Source: Frankiales bacterium (GTDB lineage Bacteria > Actinomycetota > Actinomycetes > Mycobacteriales > SCTD01). Taken from it: a DNA stretch of 5,466 nt. The DNA is taken from positions 1 to 5,466 of the forward strand of contig JAODNB010000381.1 of the NCBI GenBank assembly GCA_025464795.1, in the 5' to 3' direction. Positions 1 through 4,356 of this stretch are shown one piece after another; the first letter of the stretch is position 1; each line of letters opens with the position of its first letter. The position numbers and the translations under genes are program-made. The notes beneath the pieces were generated by a model. The model was not told the DNA's origin and did not search any database. It saw only the letters and a program-made list of their open reading frames with translations.

Positions 1-8
1 CCCTCGAG

Positions 9-347
9 ATGAGGGTCAAGTCACAGACGGATCCCCAAGCCCTGGCCTCAGCGATCAGCCATGCCCTATACCGAGGGCAGGAGGTTGTGGTGCGAGCGAT
101 CGGAGAGCGAGCGATCTACCAGGCCCAGAAGGCGTTCGTCATCGCTGTCAGGTTCACCGCGCCGCGGGGTATCAACCTCGTCGTGTCACCCGGCTGGTTG
201 GACGGTTCACGCGAGCCCGGCGACCTGCGTAGCGAGATGAGCTTCCGCGTCTTCCACTTCGCCCAGGGCCTGCCGCAGAGTCCTGTCGACGACAAGATGT
301 CGAAGCGAGTACAGGAACCAGTACAGGAACTACAGGAGCATCCGTGA
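9..347 (+). CDS. SpoVS-like (Alba-fold) protein, 112 aa; true start may lie just outside the window
   Basis: Residues 1-85 align without long gaps to the stage V sporulation protein S family. The shared core is RAIG..AI.QA.KAF.IA (residues 29-46), then F.AP.GI.L (49-57). SpoVS-family proteins are small Alba-like proteins of about 86 residues. Bacillus SpoVS affects sporulation, and the fold suggests nucleic-acid binding, though the biochemical role is not settled. Residues 86-112 form a Gln/Glu-rich tail beyond the usual family length, partly encoded by three TACAGGA repeats. The ATG at 9 gives a good N-terminus, but the frame stays open to the left edge (CTC GAG before it) and only 8 bp upstream is visible, so a slightly earlier start is possible. 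The gene ends about 77 bp before a truncated tRNA-Arg and probably lies at the inner edge of an integrated element. A regulatory role there is inference. Family assignment is fairly sure; function is not. Confidence 0.8.
   Translation: MRVKSQTDPQALASAISHALYRGQEVVVRAIGERAIYQAQKAFVIAVRFTAPRGINLVVSPGWLDGSREPGDLRSEMSFRVFHFAQGLPQSPVDDKMSKRVQEPVQELQEHP
310..337 (+). repeat. Three TACAGGA direct repeats in the 3' end of the SpoVS-like gene
   Basis: TACAGGA occurs at 310-316, 322-328 and 331-337, with spacings of 12 and 9 bp. Both are multiples of three, so the repeat also gives a VQE/LQE-type repeated tail in the protein. It may simply be a short coding expansion. Its position just before the phased GAGAC array also allows a DNA-level role. 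Confidence 0.6.
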
Positions 348-414
348 GACCGAGGGAGACAACATGAGACAGATGCACGCTCAACGAGACACCGGGAGAC
401 GTCCGGAGACGTCC
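346..414. repeat. GAGAC array with exact 10-bp phasing
   Basis: GAGAC occurs at 346-350, 356-360, 366-370, 386-390, 396-400 and 406-410. Every copy starts in the same 10-bp register and only the slot at 376 is empty. The last two copies are part of a perfect tandem repeat of GGAGACGTCC (395-404 and 405-414). The first copy overlaps the stop codon of the SpoVS-like gene, and the array ends 9 bp before the tRNA-Arg remnant. Spacing of about one helical turn puts all copies on the same DNA face, as expected of cooperative protein binding. Arm-type sites for a tyrosine recombinase or excisionase next to an att core fit the position. This function is inferred and no cognate protein is in the window. 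A coding explanation is unlikely because a 10-bp period does not keep reading frame. Confidence 0.8.
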
Positions 415-423
415 TGCCGATCG

Positions 424-465
424 CTACGGATCAAGAGGTTAGGGGTTCGAATCCCTTCGGGTGCA
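424..465 (+). mobile_element. attR-like site: 3' remnant of tRNA-Arg(ACG), anticodon loop to discriminator base
   Basis: The segment follows tRNA geometry exactly. It has a 7-nt anticodon loop CTACGGA with anticodon ACG (426-428), the 3' anticodon strand TCAAG (431-435), a 5-nt variable loop (436-440), and a T arm AGGGG / TTCGAAT / CCCTT (441-457). The 3' acceptor strand CGGGTGC (458-464) and discriminator A465 follow, with no encoded CCA. The 5' half is absent: the bases before the loop (GATCG) cannot pair with TCAAG, and no D arm or matching GCACCCG acceptor strand lies upstream. Tyrosine recombinases of integrative elements commonly cross over in tRNA genes and duplicate the 3' part from the anticodon loop onward. 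By that model the element lies to the left and the original chromosomal flank to the right. Alternatives are a decayed tRNA gene or a remnant after element loss. The tRNA identity is very secure; the att role is a strong inference. Confidence 0.85.
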
Positions 466-480
466 CTCAAAGACGGTGGG

Positions 481-521
481 CTGGTCACGACGCGCCGGTG
501 GCGTGGCCGCACGGTGACCAG
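481..521. terminator. Nested inverted repeat just downstream of the tRNA remnant, possible old tRNA terminator
   Basis: CTGGTCAC (481-488) and GTGACCAG (514-521) form a perfect 8-bp inverted repeat. Between them CGCC GGT GGCG (493-503) forms a second hairpin. It starts 15 bp after the tRNA 3' end, where a tRNA transcript would normally stop. It may therefore be the native terminator of the tRNA-Arg locus, now left beside the remnant. There is no U tract, and a protein-binding site is an equal alternative. Confidence 0.4.
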
Positions 522-555
522 GAAGCAGTTCGGCCGGGCTGGGGCGCTTCCGGCC
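521..555 (-). terminator. Candidate terminator after the small minus-strand gene
   Basis: GGCCGG (532-537) pairs with CCGGCC (550-555) across a 12-nt loop, ending 5 bp beyond the stop codon of the minus-strand gene. A competing pair, GGAAGC (521-526) with GCTTCC (546-551), shares bases 550-551, so only one stem can form at a time. No T run follows on the minus strand. A GC-rich hairpin right after a stop codon is a reasonable terminator in high-GC actinobacteria, but the evidence is positional only. Confidence 0.35.
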
Positions 556-560
556 AGCGG

Positions 561-791
561 TCAGTGCCGAAGGATGCCAGCGAGGTCGTAGCCCCAAATG
601 GAGACAGCAACCAGGCCTAGAGCCATCACCGAGCGGTTGGCAGCGCTCACGGCCCGTTCGTTGATGCTGCCTGGGGACTGCGCGAGGTCGATCGTCCAGG
701 TGACCTCCCCTGCGGCGTGGGCACGGGCGGCATTGGGGGACCGCAGCGGGGCGGTGACTGGCGCGTTCTTGGCTCGTGTTGCTCGTGGCAT
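561..791 (-). CDS. Small hypothetical protein, 76 aa, with one C-terminal hydrophobic segment
   Basis: I do not recognise a family. The frame is open much further upstream. I place the start at the ATG whose complement is 789-791 because AGGAGAG sits 6 nt before it on the minus strand, the only clear ribosome binding site here. The protein begins with a basic stretch (MPRATRAKNA), continues through an Ala-rich region and a short acidic/polar part (TWTIDLAQSP, 31-40), and ends in a hydrophobic stretch at about residues 54-74 (VMALGLVAVSIWGYDLAGIL). That pattern would suit a small tail-anchored membrane protein with a cytoplasmic N-terminus, but the segment contains an Asp and is only moderately hydrophobic. 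It faces the tRNA-Arg remnant and lies on the presumed chromosomal side of it. The ribosome binding site overlaps a hairpin, so translation may be structure-dependent. The coding call rests mainly on that site and the GC-rich reading frame. Confidence 0.5.
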   Translation of the reverse strand: MPRATRAKNAPVTAPLRSPNAARAHAAGEVTWTIDLAQSPGSINERAVSAANRSVMALGLVAVSIWGYDLAGILRH

Positions 792-801
792 GTTGGGCTC
801 T

Positions 802-817
802 CCTGTCCGATGACAGG
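802..817 (-). promoter_or_regulatory. Hairpin overlapping the ribosome binding site of the 76-aa gene
   Basis: CCTGTC (802-807), a CGAT loop and GACAGG (812-817) form a perfect 6-bp stem. In the minus-strand message the 3' arm runs straight into the Shine-Dalgarno sequence (GACAGGAGAG), so the first AGG of that sequence is paired when the stem forms. This could limit initiation, or the same dyad could be a DNA operator. The structure is seen; regulation is inferred. Confidence 0.4.
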
Positions 818-1194
818 CCGGTCTCGCCACTAGCTCCCCGCACCGCCAGGCGACCGATCTCTCCGTGCACGCAGCGCGTGTCGGTGGGGCCGGTACGGAT
901 CGTTGCTTCCTTGCTTTCAACATGTTTACCCGGTTCGGTGCGCCTACTCGAGCAGCCATCCGGAGTAACTCGGCTGGACCGAATGACTTAGCTAAGACGG
1001 CACTTGTTGTCCGTGACGCTGCAGGCCCAGGCACAGCGCGGCAGCGGACGTGACGGCTGCGGATCGTGCGCGGCTCCTGCGAACACCAGCGTTGCACCTA
1101 CCTTTTCGCAGCCTGACCGCGGGCTGTGGGAGCCGTCTCCTCCTGACGCCGACGGCGTTGGTCCGGGTGGACCACCCAGTCAGACCATCCCCCC

Positions 1195-1200
1195 AGGAGC
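1195..1200 (+). promoter_or_regulatory. Ribosome binding site that fixes the GTG start of the sedolisin gene
   Basis: A CAGGAG(C) motif lies six to seven bases before the GTG at 1207 within the string CCCCAGGAGCATCACC. It supports this non-ATG start over any internal start, all of which would delete the signal peptide. Confidence 0.75.
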
Positions 1201-1206
1201 ATCACC

Positions 1207-3045
1207 GTGCCCGCACGCCGTACCGCCGTTCTGACCCTCACCGCGGGCGCGCTGCTCGCGGGAGCCGCCTCGGTCTCCAGCGCTGCCAGCGTTCCCCTGA
1301 GCACGATCCGGATCGCTGGGAACGTGCTCCCGTCGCTGAGCCAGCTGCCCTCTGTCGCCGCACCGGCGCACCAGCCGATGACCGTCGGGGTCGCCCTCGC
1401 GCACCCGCATGCGGCGGCCGAGGAGGCGCTGGCCGCAGCCCTGACGACGCCGGGCTCGCCGCAGCAGGGCAAGTTCCTGACGATGGACCAGCTCGTCGCG
1501 CGGTTCGGTGTCCCGCACAGCCGAAGCTCCCACGTGGTCGCGCAGCTGCGCACCGCCGGCCTCACGGTGTCGCAGCCGGACGCCTTCGGCGACTACGTCG
1601 CGGCGACTGGCACGGTCGCACAGGTGGAGCGCGCCTTCCACGTCACGGAGCGGCTGTACACCCTGCCGAACGGCACCCGCTTCCTGGCCAACACGAGCGG
1701 TCCGCTCGTGACCACGGCGGACGACGTGACGACGGTCGTGGGACTCAACACGCTGCAGCACTACACCCTGCCCAGCGGGCACTCCAAGATCGCGCAGGAC
1801 ATCTGCGCCGGGAGCACCTGCACTGGTGACACGACGCCGCAGGACCTCTGGTCGGTCTACGAGCAGCCGGCCCGCCGTACCGGCCAGGGCGTCAGCATGG
1901 CCGTCATCGGCGAGGGCAACCCCAAGAACCTGCCTGGTTACCTCGCCAAGCAGGAGGCTGCCTACCGGCTGCCCCGGACCAGCCTGACGGTGAAGTGCGT
2001 GCAGGGCAGCTGCGGCACGGACACCTCCGGGGACGGCGAGTGGCAGATCGACACCCAGGCCTCAGCCGGCATGGCACCCGGCAACAGCGGAGAGACGCTG
2101 TACTTCGCCAAGTCGATCCTGGACGGCGACCTCAACAACTCCTTCGTGGCCTGGGCGCGTGACCCCAAGGGCCCGAAGCTGGCGTCGGCCAGCCTCGGCG
2201 AGTGCGAGGCGAGCCCCGCGAACGGAGTCTTCACCGGACCGCTGGGCGCGACCAACGGCAACACCAGCAGCGGACCGGCTGCACTGATCGCCTTCGGCAA
2301 CGGCGAGCAGGCCGCCGTAGACCCGGTGCTGCGCACGGCCGTGCTGCTGGGCAAGACACTGTTCGCCAGCACCGGCGACACGGGCTCCTCCTGCCCCTTG
2401 CTCTACCTGCCGGCCATCGGCGCCGGCAACGGCCTGGCCAACCAGGTCCTGCCCGAGCAGAACTACCCCGCCGTCAGCGCCCACGCGGTCGCTGTCGGTG
2501 GGACCGTCCTCTACACCAACGACAACGGCAGCAGCGCCGGCAGCAGCTACCGCCCCGGCCAGAAGCCGGCCACCCGGGCTGCTGAGTACGCCTGGACCTT
2601 CGGTGGCGGGGGCGCCTCGCTCTACACGCCGGCGCCGAGCTGGCAGCAGCACCTGTCCGGCAACACCCAGCCCTGCCTGACGGCACCGACCAGCACCTGC
2701 CGAGGCGTCCCCGACGTGGCCGCCCAATCCGGCGACGTCCTCACCAACGGCTACAGCGTCGTCGGCGCCAACGGCTTCACCTCCGGGGGCGGGACCTCGC
2801 TGTCGTCACCGCTCTGGATGGGCATGTGGGCTCGGGTGCAAGGAGCCGCCGGCCACAACCTCGGATTCGCCGCACCGCTGCTCTACCGAGCCGCCGGCAC
2901 CCCCTCCGGCTACGCCGCGTCCTTCACCGACGTCACCACTGGCGCCAACGGCCTGCACGTGGCCAGCTCCGGATGGGACTACACGACCGGGCTCGGCACC
3001 CCCCGCATCGCCGGGCTCATCCGCACGCTGCTGCACCACGCGTGA
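1207..3045 (+). CDS. Secreted S53 family peptidase (sedolisin / kumamolisin type), 612 aa
   Basis: This is a serine-carboxyl endopeptidase of the sedolisin family: secreted, made as a proenzyme, and usually active at acid pH. The GTG start is chosen because AGGAG (1196-1200 region) precedes it and it opens directly into a signal peptide: RR basic start, hydrophobic core at 7-22, and a likely signal peptidase site near SSA-A at 24-27. An activation prodomain spans about 55-182 (FLTMDQLVARFG at 90-101; GTVAQVERAF at 135-144). The catalytic domain, about 205-612, has Glu278 and Asp282 in GEWQID, oxyanion Asp391 in STGDTGSS, and nucleophile Ser531 in GGGTSLSSP. The C-terminal calcium site is indicated by DVTTG (575-579) and GWD (589-591). 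Nothing essential is missing, so it should be active. Eight cysteines fall in near pairs (200/205, 264/269, 490/498, and 333 with 396), suggesting disulfides. The likely role is extracellular protein breakdown; the substrate is unknown. Confidence 0.96.
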   Translation: MPARRTAVLTLTAGALLAGAASVSSAASVPLSTIRIAGNVLPSLSQLPSVAAPAHQPMTVGVALAHPHAAAEEALAAALTTPGSPQQGKFLTMDQLVARFGVPHSRSSHVVAQLRTAGLTVSQPDAFGDYVAATGTVAQVERAFHVTERLYTLPNGTRFLANTSGPLVTTADDVTTVVGLNTLQHYTLPSGHSKIAQDICAGSTCTGDTTPQDLWSVYEQPARRTGQGVSMAVIGEGNPKNLPGYLAKQEAAYRLPRTSLTVKCVQGSCGTDTSGDGEWQIDTQASAGMAPGNSGETLYFAKSILDGDLNNSFVAWARDPKGPKLASASLGECEASPANGVFTGPLGATNGNTSSGPAALIAFGNGEQAAVDPVLRTAVLLGKTLFASTGDTGSSCPLLYLPAIGAGNGLANQVLPEQNYPAVSAHAVAVGGTVLYTNDNGSSAGSSYRPGQKPATRAAEYAWTFGGGGASLYTPAPSWQQHLSGNTQPCLTAPTSTCRGVPDVAAQSGDVLTNGYSVVGANGFTSGGGTSLSSPLWMGMWARVQGAAGHNLGFAAPLLYRAAGTPSGYAASFTDVTTGANGLHVASSGWDYTTGLGTPRIAGLIRTLLHHA

Positions 3046-3070
3046 CACGATGCAGCCCGCTGTGAGACAG

Positions 3071-3110
3071 GACGGTGACGATGCGGGCGGTAACCGCGCA
3101 GGACACCGTC
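3071..3110 (+). terminator. Weak bipartite hairpin between the sedolisin and SDR genes
   Basis: GACGGTG (3071-3077) pairs with CACCGTC (3104-3110). Inside the loop GCGG TAA CCGC (3087-3097) forms a second short stem. It begins 25 bp after the sedolisin stop codon. No T run follows, so it may be a weak terminator or a 5' leader structure of the downstream gene. Confidence 0.35.
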
Positions 3111-3138
3111 TCATCAACGCCTCGATGGGGAATCTGCC

Positions 3139-3840
3139 TTGCCGTCCACACCTCACACCAGCGTTCTGCTGATCGGTGCCTCCCGAGGCCTCGGCCTGGC
3201 GATCTCAAGGCAGTACCTGCGAAACGGCGCCCACGTGGTTGCCACGGTTCGTGGCGCAGTGCGCACTGCCTTGCACGACGTTCGAGACGAGTTCGCGGGC
3301 CAGCTCGAGATCGAACACGTCGACATCACGATCCCGAACGAGGTCCGGGGCTTACGGGATCGGCTGGCGAACCGCCGGTTCGAGCTGCTCTTCGTCAACG
3401 CGGGCATCACCAACGCTGAGGACGAGACTCCCCGAGACGTCACAGTGGGCGACTTCTCGTCGCTCATGATCACCAACGCGCTCAGCCCGATGCGAGCCGT
3501 TGAAGAGCTCCAACCGCTCGTCACGCAGACAGGGACGGTGGCAGTCATGTCCTCCGGGCAGGGCAGCATTGCCAACAACACCCGCGGCGGCTTCGAGCTC
3601 TACCGAGCATCGAAGTCAGCGCTCAACCAGCTCATGCGCAGCTACGCCGCACGCAGCTCGGGCGACCCACGGACTCTGCTGCTCATGGCGCCCGGCTGGG
3701 TCAAGACAGACCTCGGCGGCCCGAACGCCAAGCTCACCATCGACGAGAGCATCCCCCATCTGGTCAAGACCGTTGACGACCAGCACGGACACGGCGGCCT
3801 GCAGTTCCTCGACTACCTCGGCCGCACCGTGCCCTGGTGA
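3139..3840 (+). CDS. Short-chain dehydrogenase/reductase, C-factor-like, 233 aa
   Basis: This is an NAD(P)-dependent oxidoreductase with a Rossmann fold. The cofactor motif is GASRGLG at 13-19, directly after the first strand (SVLLI). Asp62 with Ile63 ends the third strand, and VNAGI is at 86-90. The active site shows MSS at 137-139 and the YxxxK pair Tyr155/Lys159 in LYRASKSALNQ, followed by PGWVKTDLGG (185-194). The stretch between the catalytic serine and tyrosine (GSIANNTRGG) and the PGWV.TD.GG motif resemble the C-factor/sniffer branch of the family, which includes small cytosolic carbonyl reductases. The exact substrate cannot be read from sequence. The TTG start is used because GGGGA lies 7-8 bp before it, no in-frame ATG or GTG precedes the glycine motif, and the first strand needs these residues. 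Length is normal. It follows the sedolisin gene by 93 bp in the same direction and may have its own promoter. Confidence 0.9.
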   Translation: MPSTPHTSVLLIGASRGLGLAISRQYLRNGAHVVATVRGAVRTALHDVRDEFAGQLEIEHVDITIPNEVRGLRDRLANRRFELLFVNAGITNAEDETPRDVTVGDFSSLMITNALSPMRAVEELQPLVTQTGTVAVMSSGQGSIANNTRGGFELYRASKSALNQLMRSYAARSSGDPRTLLLMAPGWVKTDLGGPNAKLTIDESIPHLVKTVDDQHGHGGLQFLDYLGRTVPW

Positions 3841-3884
3841 GACCAGCCGAGGATCGAGAGGAACCCGAGGTCTGCCCGTTCGAT

Positions 3885-3900
3885 CAGCGTGCCAGCGCTG
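3885..3900. terminator. Short hairpin between convergent genes
   Basis: CAGCG (3885-3889), a 6-nt loop and CGCTG (3896-3900) lie in the 68-bp gap between the SDR stop and the DUF1801 stop. The position suits a terminator, most likely for the minus-strand gene, which ends 8 bp away. The stem is only 5 bp with no T run, so support is weak. Confidence 0.25.
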
Positions 3901-3908
3901 TCGCATCC

Positions 3909-4310
3909 TCAGGACCAGCCTGGTGTGCCGCCCGACATCGTGATCCACGCGCTTAGGTCCGGTCGCTGTGCGTCCTCGACGGTGGTCAGCTTGACGTAGC
4001 GCGTGCGTCCGGTGGTCCCGAGAGGCGGAGGGGGCTGGAAGTCCGCTCCGCCGAGGAACAGGATGTTGACGGACTTGAAGTACGGGGCGATCTCGATGAC
4101 CCACCCTTGTTCTGGCACCCCGTAGAACGCGCGATGGAACTTCACGGCGTAGTGCAGGTGGGGGATCGCCGCCCGGATCGACGCGTCCAGACTCGTCACG
4201 ATCGGTTGCATGGCCGGCATGATCTCCCCCAGCCAGGTGTCGATGGCGGAGTGGTCCGCTTCGGCCTCCGGCGGCTTGCGGCGGGGATTGCCCTTGATCT
4301 GCTTCGGCAT
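3909..4310 (-). CDS. DUF1801 domain-containing protein, 133 aa
   Basis: The protein matches the DUF1801 (YdhG-like) family of small soluble proteins of unknown function. The family signature is the stretch HLHYAVKFHRAFYG (51-64), then GWVIEIAPYFKSVNILFLGG (69-88), and a C-terminal RYVKLTTVED (104-113). The N-terminus is basic (MPKQIKGNPRRK). The ATG at 4308-4310 is preceded on the minus strand by GAAGGA seven bases upstream, which fixes the start even though the frame is open further back. It follows the sigma factor gene by 46 bp in the same direction with only a short palindrome between them, so the two are probably co-transcribed. It may belong to the sigma factor's own regulon, but no biochemical function can be assigned. 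Length is near-normal and no sign of damage is seen. Confidence 0.85.
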   Translation of the reverse strand: MPKQIKGNPRRKPPEAEADHSAIDTWLGEIMPAMQPIVTSLDASIRAAIPHLHYAVKFHRAFYGVPEQGWVIEIAPYFKSVNILFLGGADFQPPPPLGTTGRTRYVKLTTVEDAQRPDLSAWITMSGGTPGWS

Positions 4311-4330
4311 GATCGGTCCTTCGTCGGTCG

Positions 4331-4340
4331 CAGGCGCCTG
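4331..4340. repeat. Perfect palindrome in the sigma factor-DUF1801 gap
   Basis: CAGGCGCCTG is a 10-bp perfect palindrome 16 bp after the sigma factor stop codon and 20 bp before the DUF1801 start. It is too short to be a convincing terminator. It could be a processing or binding site, or chance in GC-rich DNA. Confidence 0.3.
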
Positions 4341-4356
4341 GGCTCTGTCGCACGCG

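Larger units (their letters stand above)
792..1206. other. Gene-free stretch between the divergent 76-aa gene and the sedolisin gene
   Basis: I see no convincing gene or RNA here. Open frames through it are Arg/Pro-rich or shadow the flanking genes, and they lack ribosome binding sites. Because the genes on both sides point away, it should hold both promoters. Notable marks are two short perfect palindromes, AACATGTT (919-926) and CTTAGCTAAG (987-996), in an AT-richer patch at about 905-1005. A hairpin GGTCC GGGT GGACC (1160-1173) lies shortly before the sedolisin ribosome binding site. I could not identify a -35/-10 pair with confidence. Confidence 0.5.

Noticed and set aside
346..414. GAGAC array as a CRISPR
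   Set aside because: Units are only 5 bp at a 10-bp period, with no room for spacers and no cas genes.
364..591. Plus-strand open frame running through the tRNA remnant
   Set aside because: It reads across the tRNA fragment and the inverted repeats, and the product resembles no protein.
892..920. Possible minus-strand promoter with TTGAAA (complement of 915-920)
   Set aside because: No acceptable -10 hexamer at 16-19 bp spacing; the nearest candidates lack the essential final T.
792..1097. Upstream extension of the 76-aa minus-strand gene to 178 codons
   Set aside because: No ribosome binding site at the earlier starts, the added residues are Arg/Ala/Pro-rich without recognisable structure, and a clear Shine-Dalgarno lies before the internal ATG at 789-791.
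1050..1829. Long plus-strand open frame of 259 codons overlapping the start of the sedolisin gene
   Set aside because: Its product is Arg/Pro/Ala-rich low complexity, it lacks a ribosome binding site, and it lies mostly over the well-supported sedolisin frame. It is a high-GC shadow frame.
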